The position numbers and the translations under genes are program-made. Shown one piece after another: positions 11,541 to 25,704 of a stretch of 64,000 bases of DNA; within the stretch, counting starts at the first letter, position 1, and the number at the start of each line of letters is the position of its first letter. The stretch comes from Novakomyces olei (Eukaryota; Ascomycota; Novakomycetes; Novakomycetales; Novakomycetaceae): the NCBI GenBank assembly GCA_016906335.1, contig JADEYG010000002.1, positions 1,623,659-1,687,658 of the forward strand. The letters are read 5' to 3'. The notes beneath the pieces are model-generated. The model was not told where the DNA came from. It was given only the letters and a program-made list of their open reading frames with translations, and did not search any database.

Positions 11541-13443
11541 ATGGTCAGGTGGTATACACTTTCTATTGCCCTTTTTACCGGCATCGGTACACTGCTTTAT
11601 GTAAGTCGAGAACTAGAGCTTTCGTGGCACCAGGAACTAACAATATTTATAGGGCTTCGATACCGGAATTGCTACAACAAGTATGGAACCCATTATACCT
11701 TTACAAGACTTTGCATTCTAACTCAATTTTAGCTATTGCCCATGAAAGTTGGATCGAGTACATGGGCCATCCATCTCATGGAGTTACCGGAGCTGTACGT
11801 CTGCAATATGTTTCTCTTTATTTTTACTAATAGATCAAAGGTCGTTGCGGTTTACGTTGCGGGTGAAGCCGTTGGAGCTTTGTTGCAAACTGCTATTGGC
11901 GACAAGCTTGGACGCAAAAGGTTCCTTCAGCTTATGTGTGCTATCGTCACTGTCGGTACCGTTATCCAAACTGCGTCTGTGAATATTGGCATGTTTTTGG
12001 CTGGTCGTGTCATCGCCGGTATTGCTGTTGGGTAAGAGACTTTTGGTAGAAGAATTTCGCCCAACTAACAAACCTTTATAGCGGTATGGTGGGAACAGTG
12101 CCCGTTTACCTGAGCGAAATTTCTGCTCCACAGGACCGTGGTCTTCTTGGAGGTATTTCTGGCATCGGAATCTCGTGCGGTACCATGTTGTCTAACTGGG
12201 TCGGTTTTGCCTGCCAATTTATCAATTATGGACAAGCCCAGTGGAGAGTTCCACTTGCCTTGCAAATTCACTGGGGAATTATCCTCTTTATCGGTCTCGC
12301 CACTTTCCTTCCAAACTCTCCCCGACAATTGATCCGGCAAGGAAAGGTCGATGGCGCTCGTATTGAGTTTATCAAAGTCCGACGCGATCTGCAGGCACAC
12401 GAAGTTCATCAGGAATTCGATCTTATGCGAGCACAAATTGAATATGAGCAAAAGCGCGAAGTCAAGTCTTACAAGGAAGTCTTCAGACTCTTCCGCTACC
12501 GTGCTCTTGTTTCTATTGCCGTACAAACCATGACATCTCTCACCGGCGTGAACGTTATTCAATACTACCAGAGTAAGCTACCAAGTATTTTGATAAGAGC
12601 TTGACTAATTGCCTTTTTAGCTATCCTTTACCGCTCCTTGGGCGTAAATCACAACATTGTTCTTGCTCTTGCTGGTGTTTATGGTACGGTCGCTTTCATT
12701 TCCAACGTCATTACGAACCGATTCCTCACTGACCAATGGGGTCGCCGAAAGTATGCATATTCTATTTGCAGGTTCTCTGTTCTAACCTTCCTTTCAGGAT
12801 GATACTCACTGGACTTACCAGTGTTATTTTGATCGAGATTTATACTTCAGTGATGCAGAAGGAGTTTCAGCACTCTGACAACAAAATAGGAAAGGGATTC
12901 GCTGTACTTGGAATCTACTTATTCGCCGTGTTTTACTGTGAGTGGAATAATGTTATTGTTCCCCTATACTAACAAATGTAGATGGTCTTATCAACAGTAC
13001 TACTTGGATTTATGGAGCTGAAGTTCTGCCAATTGCTCTCCGAAGCAAAGTTATGGGATTGGCTTCCGCTGCGCATTTTATTGTGAACGTTGCAAGTAAG
13101 CAGAAATAATACTATTGTCAGATGTCTAACTTTGCACAGTTACCGAGGCTGGCCCAGTTGCTTTTGCTACGATTGAACAAAACTACTATTACGTATTTGT
13201 TGCATGCACAACGTTCTTCCTCGTTATTGCCTACTTTTACTTTCCGTAAGTGCAAACATGATTGATTTTGTTTTTTAAACTGACCGTTTTAGTGAAACCA
13301 AACAACGGACACTGGAAGAAATTGCCGCCTCCTTTGGTGATAAGGTTGTCGAGCGTAATGAGGAGGATATTGCAACGGAAGGAGCTGTGCTCAATGAGAA
13401 ATCCGACGCTGCACACGTAGAGTACGCAACTTCAGCAGCTTGA
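11541..13443 (+). CDS. MFS sugar porter, ten exons
   Basis: Exons: 11541-11600, 11653-11680, 11733-11794, 11841-12031, 12082-12572, 12621-12750, 12798-12937, 12982-13095, 13140-13245 and 13293-13443. They sum to 490 residues in one open frame. Exon 2 is only 28 nt. Sugar-porter signatures are present: GFDTGIA in the first membrane segment, DKLGRKR after TM2, GRVIAGIAVGGMVGTVPVYLSE, PNSPRQLI, and PETKQRTLEEI near the C-terminus. About 12 membrane segments are expected. Intron 3 skips an AG next to its TACTAAT branch and uses the next AG. Known role: plasma-membrane sugar uptake; the sugar cannot be told from sequence. Confidence 0.9.
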
Positions 13444-14569
13444 TTTGTCCAAAAAAGGTTCATTTATGTTTAGCGCACTTTGTCCTCATTGTTTCATTTG
13501 GTCAGTTTTGCCATATTATCGGAAATTAAATTTAGCTCATACTGGTTAATAATGTGTATTTTACTTTATTTGTATAACAAGAGCAATAAATTCAACTTTT
13601 GATCTCACGGTTAAACAATCTTTAGCGGTGGCAAGCTCGCAATGACTGTTGCGTCAATAGATCTTATGCTGCTGTATTATCGTGACAACTGAATCAATTT
13701 TAAGCAATTCCTGAATCTTATGAATTAAAAAGTGAGTCTAAACCACAAAGAGTTGTGATTTATTGATATTCGGAATAAAAGTGCCAAACAATTAGTCTTA
13801 CAAAGAAGCAAATTTTGTGGAATAAGGCAGCAACAGTAGAGCATAAATATAAAATAATGAGGAAAATCCATAAGGGTGGACCATCAGAAATGAAGGCCTG
13901 CCAATAATTAGTCTTGTAGTGAGAAGAATTGTTATTAACAAAAAAAAATGACAACTTTAAAATGTTGCATTCGACAGTCTGCGATAAGGGCCAGCTGACT
14001 ATCACGGAAATTTGTGATAAAGTCAGTTTAAAGTGAGAAAAAAGTCTAAAATTTAAACTACTTTAATTGATTCATAACGGATAACGCTAGCCGGAAACGC
14101 AAAAACGAAACTCATCACTATCAAGGGCAGAATTTTTAGGCTTTTGATGTCCCGCGGGTATAAAGCAAGCGGGCCAGTCAGCGAAACACGCTGGACCGAA
14201 CTTTGAAAAATTATGGAAAATCACCGATGCCCATTAGGCACAGCCGATCCTTAGCATACAATATTTCGCAATAATTGTGCATGCTGATCTAATTTCCGTA
14301 GAAATTCAAAATTAACAAGCATGTAAAAGTAAAATTAAGGGACATAATTATGGCAGAAAATTGTATAATATTTCGAGACGACCCACAATACAGCCCACGC
14401 ATGTACTAATCATAGTCAAACGTGGGTATGCTTCGGCTTAGACTTTGGAGGGCTAAATTAAAACAGGGTTGCCGAAACGATGAGCGAATCGTCGTGCGGT
14501 AAGCCAAAAAGGCATAAATGTATAAATACGCGCTCTTTAAAATTTTAAAAATTCGAACTTTCATTACTC
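13444..14569. other. Intergenic, 1.1 kb, with urea-transporter promoter
   Basis: AT-rich. TATAAATA at 14521-14528 lies 42 nt before the transporter ATG. A CGG-N10-CCG pair (around 14079-14095) sits about 480 nt upstream. No gene seen. Confidence 0.5.
14521..14528 (+). promoter_or_regulatory. TATA box of the Dur3-like gene
   Basis: TATAAATA, 42 nt upstream of the ATG at 14570, in a suitable place for a core promoter with a short 5' leader. Inferred from position only. Confidence 0.5.
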
Positions 14570-16965
14570 ATGCCTGAAATTGATTTGATTTCACAAGGCC
14601 AGGCCTATGGCCTCCTTATTGGCCTTTCTGTGCTTTTCTGCGTGGCTATACTGATCGCTATTAAGGCGCAACGTGCCTACTTATCAGAGGACTCTGGTAC
14701 ATCAGAGATGTTCATGGTGGCAAACCGGTCTGTCGGGTTAGGTCTCACTGCTTCTGCAGTGTTTAGCAGTTGGATGTATAACAAAATTAAAATTTCTCTT
14801 GCTAATCTTTAAAAGGTGGATTAATGAGACAGTACTTGCATCGGCAATGTGCTATCGCTATGGTCTAGCAGTTCCTTTGGTACGATTAAAGATTGCTAAT
14901 CAATATGTTTTATTTATAATTAATCCTTGCTTGGCACTAACCTTTCCAGTGGTGGGGTTCCGGTCTGTGTTTTCAAATCGCTTTAATGGCCGCCCTTGGA
15001 GTCCAGGCAAAAATACGTGTTCCTTATGCGCATACGTCACTTGAGATTATCCGAATGCGCTATGGATGGATTGGACACTCAGTTTTTATTTTGCTCAATA
15101 TCACAAATAATGTGTTTGGCTGCGCTTCAATGATTCTTACAGGCTCTCAATTAATTCACGGTGTATCTGGGATGAACTTTGTCGCCGCCACTATTCTTAT
15201 TCCTCTCGGAGGTGAGCATAAGCTTTTACGTTCAATTATCACTAATTTCAGTCGTGTTATATACCGCTGTAGGAGGGCTGAAAGCTACGTTCCTTACGGA
15301 CTTTTTGCACACAACTGTTGCTCTTATTTTGATTATATATTTCACAATCAAAGTTTTGACACACTCTGCCGTGGGAGGACTCGGAGGTCTTTATGACAAA
15401 GTAGCTGCTACCGCCAGCGAAAATATTATTCCCGGGAACTTTCAAGGTTCGCTTTTGACCATGAAATCAAAAGACGCAATCATTTGGGGACTCATCTTGA
15501 AATTTGGTAACTTGGCGCTTGTAGTCATGGTATGCTATTGATTTGTTTTTTGAATTTTTGTTTTGCTTTCTATTGTCCTAATCAAGTAATTATATATTTG
15601 CTACTGATTACTATACGTGTTCTCTGGTGATAGCCATTTTATTTATCACTATTTTTTCTTGATAGTAAGGTCTAACGACAGGACACTGCCTTTTGGCAAA
15701 AATCATTTGCCAGCGAAGTAGATGGCACAGTGCCGGCGTATGATTTGGCAGCGGTTGCTGTATTTGGCATCCCCTGGGGACTAGGCACGGTTATCGGGCT
15801 GACAGCTAGGGCCCTGCATAATACACCAATCTTCCCCACATATCCCGCGGCAATAACGGCTAAACAAATCAGTGAGGGAATGATCATGCCATATGTCGTA
15901 AAGGCGCTTATTGGAACAACAGGGATTTGCGCATTTTTCGTTTTGATGTTTATGGCTTTGACGAGCACAATATCCTCTTCAATGATTGCTGTTAGCAGCA
16001 TTTTGTCGTACGATCTCTATAAAACGTATATAAATCCAAAGGCAACGGACAAAATTCTTGTACACGTGAGCCATATAACGGTTGTTTTTCATGCAATTTT
16101 TATCACTGGGATCTCAATCGCAATGAATTATGGCGGAGCTAATATGACGTGGATCGGGTATTTTCGCCCTATTCTATCTTGTCCCGGAATCATCCCACTC
16201 GGCCTTACACTATTTTGGTCTGGACAAACCCGACTGGCAGCAATTTCGTCGCCCATTTTAGGGTTCTTCACTGGTCTCGGGATATGGTTGGGTACCGCTA
16301 AAGCTTTATATGGCACTATAAACATGACAACTACAGGCGCCGGTCTGCCTGCGTTATATGGAGCAATTGGCTCCTTTTTCTCTCCAGCAATTTATTCTGT
16401 AGTAATATCCCTCTACAACCCTTACCAGTTTGACTGGCGGGAATTTTTGCGTATTGAGCTTGCCGAGGAAGCCAAAATTGAGGAATCTGTTCAAGTAAAT
16501 TCACAGAAAAATAGCAATAACGAGGATCAAATTGAATCTGCAGCAAGAGCCGAACATGTTGTCGAGGAAGATTATAAGGATCAATCTCAACAAGAAAAGC
16601 CAATTCCTATTTCAGAGTTATCAATTTCCGATCGCTCAAGCCTTGATAATATCCAGCATCCGTTCAACTTGGTAACACTTAAAAAGCTGCACCGCTGGTC
16701 AGTGATTGCCTGGATTATTTTTGCCATTCTTGTTCTTATAACCTTCATCCTCTGGCCCATGCCATTGTATCGGAATTATATTTTCACAAAGTCTTTCTTC
16801 TCTGGCTGGGTTACGGTTGCTATTATATGGCAATTTTTTGCCTTTTTCGCGGTTGTGATTTACCCTCTCTATGACGGAGCTTCGGAGATTGAAAAGGGGG
16901 CTAGAGGAACGTTCAATTCAACCGTGAATTTTTTCAAGAGAAACAAATCCGCAAATAAATATTAG
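14570..16965 (+). CDS. Dur3-like urea/polyamine active transporter (SSS family)
   Basis: Five exons: 14570-14775, 14816-14879, 14950-15211, 15252-15529 and 15682-16965, giving 697 residues. The junctions restore SSWMWINET, PLWWGSG and LGVVLYTAVGGLKATFLTDF, all typical of fungal urea transporters in the sodium-solute-symporter family. The N-terminal QGQAYG segment, GCASMILTGSQLIHGVSG and the hydrophilic linker about residues 530-600 before the last two membrane segments also fit. Known role: high-affinity urea uptake coupled to protons, usually under nitrogen-catabolite (GATA) control. No urease or urea amidolyase is in the window, so urea as substrate is family inference. Confidence 0.9.
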
Positions 16966-17406
16966 ACGGTCTTAATAGAGATGGAGGATTGAAAATGCTG
17001 TACAATATTTAGTCTAGTCAAAAATATATCGAGGCATTTAAGTCCTCTTGTTTTAGTCAATCAGGAAATATTTCTGTCATTTTTCTTTAAGTCAACCTTG
17101 AAATCTCACCAAATGTTGAACAACTCTCAAATAATGCATTTTTCATTGCCTGCTATAGCAATTCTAGATCTCTCAAATCTTTTCTAATAATATTTATTCA
17201 TTGAAGTCTGCTGTAACTGCCTGATCGATGTGAAAATAAACAAATGATTAAATGAACAAAAAACGATTAGAACGCATAAACATGTCTAAACTATCAATCT
17301 GTTTTATACTCCTAGACTGCAAATTATGTATATTTGTCCCATCGCTATTCACATGAACTTAACCCTAAACGCAGGCTTAGGGAAGTTCCGTCCATCCGAC
17401 CACCGG
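16966..17406. other. Convergent intergenic gap
   Basis: AT-rich 440 bases between two convergent stop codons (urea transporter and arylsulfatase). It presumably carries both 3' ends. Nothing else is seen. Confidence 0.5.
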
Positions 17407-20407
<3,001 letters not shown>

Positions 20408-21181
20408 TCATTGTAAATTCAGCATGTACTCATGGTACCAAATCTTCATGGCCGAGAGAGCAGCGGCAACTTCAAACGCTTCACCAAAAATGCCTGCAAG
20501 GGCACTCCCTTGAAATTCAAATTTGAAAACTTTAGACAGGCTTCTGCTCATATTCCAAGCCCATATAGCAACAACCTCGCCATGACTGTTTTCCGGAGCG
20601 CCAACAGGGCCAAGCCGGACCAGGCAGCCTCCAGAACCGCACGAGCCCCCTGAAAGCTGCTTAATATTACCCCTTCGACTTGGCCGCCACTCGAATCGCT
20701 CTAGACCAAACTCTTTCCCGTTACCGACTTGTACGGTAAAAATATAGGTTGGCCTTTTCATAAATCCGCTGCCCTTACACAGCAGATCTACCTGTGTTGT
20801 CTCCGCAGTATTCCCTGTAATCGAAGGCAGTATCAAAACGTAATTGTCTTTAAAGCTCAGTCTGCTCTTGGGACGAATCCCACCGAGCATCGGGGCATTG
20901 CCATCCATCCCATCCAGGAGAACCACTTCAGGCGTTTTTGTCAGGCCAGTGTTGAACCGTACACCGTGCGAGGGCGCATCGGCCGCTGGACCGATAAAAG
21001 AATGAATCAAGTGCATATAAAGATTAAATGCCGGCGGCAACTTTTGCAGTTGCGACGACCCGAAACCGACGCTGCCGCCGGTAGTCGCTCCGGCAGAAGA
21101 GACGGGTATACTGTACGATGGGCCCGGCACATACTGCTCCGTGACGGGTAGAGCTGTGTACGGTGGGGGTTGGTCGGTCAT
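20408..21181 (-). CDS. Conserved fungal protein of unknown function, PPPY-containing
   Basis: Intronless, 257 residues. It opens with a proline-rich leader containing PPPY (residues 5-8), a possible WW/Rsp5-binding site. It then has a beta-rich body with conserved-looking blocks (AFNLYMHLI, TPEVVLLDG, NYVLILPSI, EFGLERFEWR) and ends in an Ala-rich helix. A Gly/Cys stretch (GGSCGSGG) lies near 180. The pattern of short beta strands around a final hydrophobic helix recalls tubby/LURP-one/scramblase-like folds, but I do not recognise a family with confidence. No signal peptide. TATATATA (around 21231) lies about 50 nt upstream, followed by a tandem repeat. Confidence 0.65.
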   Translation of the reverse strand: MTDQPPPYTALPVTEQYVPGPSYSIPVSSAGATTGGSVGFGSSQLQKLPPAFNLYMHLIHSFIGPAADAPSHGVRFNTGLTKTPEVVLLDGMDGNAPMLGGIRPKSRLSFKDNYVLILPSITGNTAETTQVDLLCKGSGFMKRPTYIFTVQVGNGKEFGLERFEWRPSRRGNIKQLSGGSCGSGGCLVRLGPVGAPENSHGEVVAIWAWNMSRSLSKVFKFEFQGSALAGIFGEAFEVAAALSAMKIWYHEYMLNLQ

Positions 21182-22222
21182 GTGTACGGATCGCTCAGCC
21201 TGCGCTCTACTTTTTTCCCAGCGAATTGGCCGTATATATAGATCGGCCTGTAAGCACTTTTGAGTAAAGCACTTTGGTCAAGGCACTTTAATCAAAGCAC
21301 ATTGATCACGAATTATATCTGCGTTTATATATATAATGCTAGCGACGTGTTTGCGGGGAAGATATACGACTTTTTGCCCGATATCGTTAAATTCATGTCA
21401 TTTACTACAAAGAAATTACATAAAAATTAAACAATACATATAGATAAGAATGAAAAAAAGAAGGGGCGTTTCGTGTCGTTTGTTTGATAAGAAATAGCGA
21501 AAAGTTTAATTATAACGAAAAAGGTGACGCAGACGATGAATATTTTAGCAAGAGCGCTCGAGCGGTTTATAAGCTATAGCCCATAAGATTTGAGGCCTGT
21601 ACAAGTGTACACAGTTTTCCGTGAAATAAAATCTACAAAGGGCACCGGAAAGGATTGAGGCAGATAGACAGTACATAGTCATAATGAGTTTGGTAATTCC
21701 GCATTTTAATTATACAATTCTTCGTACTTTATGAAATGCTTTACTTTTAATTGGACTAATAATATTTGCAAGAATGACAGATTCACGGTAAATCGTAAGT
21801 ATTATGCGGATATCCGACTAATTTAGGTTTAGGGTTTAGCGCGGCTATGCTACGTAATGGTTCTTGTATGAATACGAGTGGCAGCTGTTTCTGAGTCTAA
21901 CTGAATAAGAATATATTCTTTGCTCGTAAACGATCTTAATTATGTGCAAAGTTGGGCATTTTATATTCAAGCCTACCATTGCAAGGATCCCACTATCACA
22001 GCCCAGCCTTTTTCAAATAAATGGTAGCCCGCGCTTTAGCGCTTACTGCGAAGATAATTATAAATGAAAGACTTAAATAATTGTGGAAGCCAGTTGAAAT
22101 TTGAAAATATCGGTTTTTTTTCAACTACAATGATTGTTATCGACACAAATCTTTTGAGTCTATATACGAATGTGACTCACAAGAAAATCACAAGATAAGT
22201 ATAGTAAAGGCGGGAGACAAAA
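21182..22222. other. Intergenic, 1.0 kb
   Basis: Contains the promoter and tandem repeat of the gene to its left, then AT-rich sequence up to the amidohydrolase stop codon. No further gene seen. Confidence 0.5.
21251..21309 (+). repeat. Four imperfect tandem copies of an about 15-bp unit
   Basis: Variants of AAAGCACTTTGATCA: the four copies begin at TAAGCACTTT, AAAGCACTTT, AAGGCACTTT and AAAGCACATT. They lie 70-130 bp upstream of the start codon of the unknown protein gene (20408-21181, minus strand). Confidence 0.7.
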
Positions 22223-23284
22223 TTACAGCTCGATACCAAATACTTTGGCAGCGTTTCCTGCCAAAATGCTGGGAAAACCCACCTTTGCGATCGCATCCGT
22301 GTTCCAGCTGACACTCTCCCAGATTGCGTCTCTATTGCCATCAAGCGGCGGAAAAAAAGGGCAATCTGTCCCAAACATTACTCTATCTGCACCCACAAAG
22401 TTTACAGTCTCAGCTAAAGACTCGGGCGAATAGATTACGGCGTCGTAATAGAACCGTTTCAAATATTCCGACGGTTTATGCTTGAGTCGATTGCGAATAG
22501 AATAATCGTGCAACATGCACGAGTCAAGGCGCCCAGCAAGAAACGGTAAAGCTCCACCCGAATGAGCAATAAGAAATTTGAGCTCAGGAAACTCGTCAAA
22601 TACCCCACACAGAATTAGCCGCATAACGGCAATTGTGGTCTCAAAAGGAAACCCAAGGGCAAGAGGCATAACGTGCCCATTGGGCAGGGCTCCAAACGGC
22701 TCTTTCCCACTAATTCCATAGTGCGGATGAAGAAACCCAACCATTCCGTACTCGGCCAGCTTTGACCAAACAGGCTTTAACGTGGGATCGTCCAGTCCAG
22801 CTCCTCTCCCACGAGAGCCCAAGATGTACCCTTTTAGTTCTGGCAGTGATTTTATATGTTCGATTTCCAAAAGCACGTCCTGTGTTCGACAGTGGAGTGG
22901 CAAAACACCAAACCCGGAAAGTTTTCCCGGATTTTCTCGGCAAATCTGAGCCAGATCTTGGTTCAATTGCCGTGCCAGATTTGCCGCCTCCTCAGGCTCC
23001 AGCCAATCAAGCCAAGGATTAGCCAAACTTAGTACACTGTGGTCAATCCCATGACGCTCCATCCACTGCAATCGCCAGCCTATGTCATAGTACTCCTCTC
23101 CCATCGGCCGACCTTTTGCCGTAGACTCGGCCCGGTCTTCGTTGGGCAAAATTATCAAACGGAACTTCCCTTTATCATCCTGTTCTATACGTGGAACGTC
23201 TTTGCGCTGCCTCATATACTCGACCAAGCGTGGGAGATACACGTGTGTATGCACATCAATAAGTTTGTGACCGCCTACCGCCAT
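22223..23284 (-). CDS. ACMSD-type metal-dependent amidohydrolase/decarboxylase
   Basis: Intronless, 353 residues. The N-terminal metal site HTH is at 12-14 (IDVHTHVYLPR). Further conserved blocks are GFLHPHYGI, the metal His in FLIAHSGGALPF, and the metal Asp in MFGTDCPFFPP. This is the amidohydrolase-2 family that includes aminocarboxymuconate-semialdehyde, dihydroxybenzoate and 6-methylsalicylate decarboxylases. Known role: zinc-dependent, mostly non-oxidative decarboxylation of aromatic or muconate acids. It is divergent from a Zn2Cys6 regulator across a 271-bp promoter, suggesting dedicated control. The salicylate-hydroxylase-like gene 14 kb away could work on related compounds; that link is speculation. 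Confidence 0.85.
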   Translation of the reverse strand: MAVGGHKLIDVHTHVYLPRLVEYMRQRKDVPRIEQDDKGKFRLIILPNEDRAESTAKGRPMGEEYYDIGWRLQWMERHGIDHSVLSLANPWLDWLEPEEAANLARQLNQDLAQICRENPGKLSGFGVLPLHCRTQDVLLEIEHIKSLPELKGYILGSRGRGAGLDDPTLKPVWSKLAEYGMVGFLHPHYGISGKEPFGALPNGHVMPLALGFPFETTIAVMRLILCGVFDEFPELKFLIAHSGGALPFLAGRLDSCMLHDYSIRNRLKHKPSEYLKRFYYDAVIYSPESLAETVNFVGADRVMFGTDCPFFPPLDGNRDAIWESVSWNTDAIAKVGFPSILAGNAAKVFGIEL

Positions 23285-23376
23285 GGCTGGCCAGCTTTCT
23301 AGTTCTAAGCATTGCCAGCACTGCTATTTACTGTCTTTTAAACACAGCTTATCAGCACTTCGGAGCTTTCCATACA

Positions 23377-23388
23377 GGTCACGTGACC
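23377..23388. promoter_or_regulatory. Perfect palindrome GGTCACGTGACC in divergent promoter
   Basis: A 12-bp palindrome around the E-box core CACGTG, 93 bp upstream of the amidohydrolase ATG and 168 bp upstream of the regulator ATG. The core is the known Cbf1/Pho4 (bHLH) site, tied to sulfur or phosphate control in yeasts. Confidence 0.6.
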
Positions 23389-23555
23389 GGAGCCTAGGCC
23401 AAAGTTCAAGTAACATGTATTATCCCCCACGCAGTGCCAAGTTTAGTAATGTTGCATGCAAATCTACTTGTGATTATCTGCTTCTATCAGCGCCCTGGAC
23501 TAAGGTTTGTCGTGAATATCGACGCAGGCGCTGAAGCGAGATCGAGTGCTTTTGT

Positions 23556-25540
23556 ATGGCGTCCAACGGCCTACAGACGGACAATAGAGGCCCAAAGAAA
23601 ATTACGCGGATCCGGTTTGGTAAGACTGATGAAAAAATAATTAGACTAGAGTCCAACTCTATGGCAATTGCCAATTACCATGCTGATCAGCAATTAAGCT
23701 TGCGATAACTGCCGACGACGAAAAATCCGATGCGACGGGACGAAACCATGCACAAACTGCTTCAAGTACGATCGAGGTAGAGTTGATGTTATCTCACTTT
23801 TTTTGTTCTTTAATTCTTTTTTTTTTGTTACAAAAGTTGACCTAATTAGAGTGCGTTTATTCGACACTTTTACAATTGAACGACCTGGGCGGCGATAGCC
23901 GGTTGTCGGTAGCCCTCAAGTATATTGAGGCCAGTCTAAACAGCTCAAAGTATAGTTCATTATACAGGAATACTAGTGCTTGCTCAGATTTACGGTTCGT
24001 TTGCTCATTGCATCAGTACGCCGACGAATTTGTCCACAAGCAAATTTATCCGGAAAAGGCGGAGTTTTCTATTGATGATAATGCCTTTCTCCCTCCGCGA
24101 AGCGTTGCCTCTCATTTGATTGATCTTATATACGAGCAAAATAGTGTATATATGCAATTTTTCCATAAACCGAGTCTGATGTCCGCGTTAGACGCTGTGT
24201 ATGGGCATATTGATCAAACACTTAGTGTTGCTTCTCTGCTGGGACACGCACAACTCGCTGTCATTTTACCCGTATATCTCCTTTTCTTCTCAATCGGCAG
24301 TCAGTATGCAAAAGAATTATACCAAGGATCAGAGAGGCAAACGTACGCGTGCGATGAGCAGCAGTATTTGCACTTGGCTCGGCATATTTTATCCGCCCTG
24401 GCCAGAGCAGTGTCTTCTCCGTCCGCTATCTGGCTATTACAGGGTTACACTATGCTTGTATTTTACAACGTCGTATTTTCTGATTATGAGAAAGCCTCTG
24501 AAACTATTTCAGTGGCAGTACAGGCTGTTTATAAGATGGGAATTCAGCGTCAAGAATCAACAAGCGGCTTGACTTTACTAGAGGCAGAAACGAGCAAAAG
24601 AGTTCTATGGTCCCTGTACTTTTTCGACCGCTACGTGCATTCATCGCTTGGAGTACCTTTTGCTCTGCAAGATTATGCAATTACCCAGTCTCTGCCATTG
24701 AATATGGACGATCAGGATTTCGTTCAATATCAAAGCAACGCATCAGCGACAGAGCATCGACCCTCCAGGCAGCTTGCTTTTAACGCTCTCGTAGTGCTCT
24801 ACCGAATCGTTGGTGAAGTTTGTGAATATTATGCCACACACGATCCCTATATGGAACAAAATCTCGAAGAGATGAGCGAAATAGCTGCTAAAGCCGAGTA
24901 TTTTCAACATCGCTTGAAGCTCTGGCAGTCTCAAGAGCTGCCTATGCACATAAAGTATCCACTGCACGATCTACGGTACAATCGGCAGGCCTTTATGCTC
25001 CATCTTTCTTACTTGTGGGCGCATGTAATGCTGCTACGGCCGTTTTTTGCAAGGAGTCTACTAGGCAAACAGAGCATGCAATCTATTAACGCACTAGCGC
25101 AGTCATGTCTGAGGTATACTGAGCAGCTGATAAAAATAGCCGACGAGCTACAATACTATCGCAAGATCCATTGCGGATATTTTATGAGCCTGAACGGCTT
25201 AAAGACGGGTTTATGGGTTGCTGTTTTTTCGTTGCAGGAAAGATTTGATACTGAGCTGCGGCAAATAGTACAAAGAGGCCTTGAGATTTTAGAGCACATG
25301 TCGGCGCACAGTGTACCTGCTCGGCAAGCATTGGAAAGCTTGTTGTCTTATTTAAAGAGATTGGAAGTCAAGCGAGAACGAAAGGCTGCAGCGGGCAATA
25401 CATGCACGATAAGTTTGCCGCCTATGCGACGAACACGATCATATTCCGCGTTAGAAGGTGGTACGTCCGTCTCAGAAATTGAAATTGATAGCTGTATACT
25501 AAAGCCCTTTCGGTGGGAGTTGAACTTGAACGATAAATGA
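23556..25540 (+). CDS. Zn2Cys6 transcription factor 1
   Basis: Three exons: 23556-23619, 23699-23776 and 23850-25540, giving 610 residues. The long third exon alone lacks a DNA-binding domain. Exons 1 and 2 supply it: the zinc cluster cysteines are C23, C26, C33, C39, C42 and C49, with the basic run CRRRKIRC. The small second exon (78 nt) encodes most of the cluster. The rest is a fungal-specific transcription-factor domain, with the motif LWSLYFFDRYVHSSLGVPFAL about 240-260. It is divergent from the amidohydrolase and so a likely local regulator. Branch-point CTAAT lies just before the third exon. Confidence 0.88.
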
Positions 25541-25704
25541 AATTGATGCAACCTTAATATTGGCTTTTCGATGAATAGATAATTGTATATATCAAAATAA
25601 AAGCGTTTACTGATGCACGTATACTATTCTTCCGGAACTAGTGTAATCTGGTACAGGACGGAAACCTCAATTTTTCAAATTATGATTAAACTATCGGCGG
25701 AAAC

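Noticed and set aside
21820-21840. Telomere-like TTTAGG/TTTAGGG sequence inside the arm
   Set aside because: Only about two units and not the local telomere unit; chance in AT-rich DNA.
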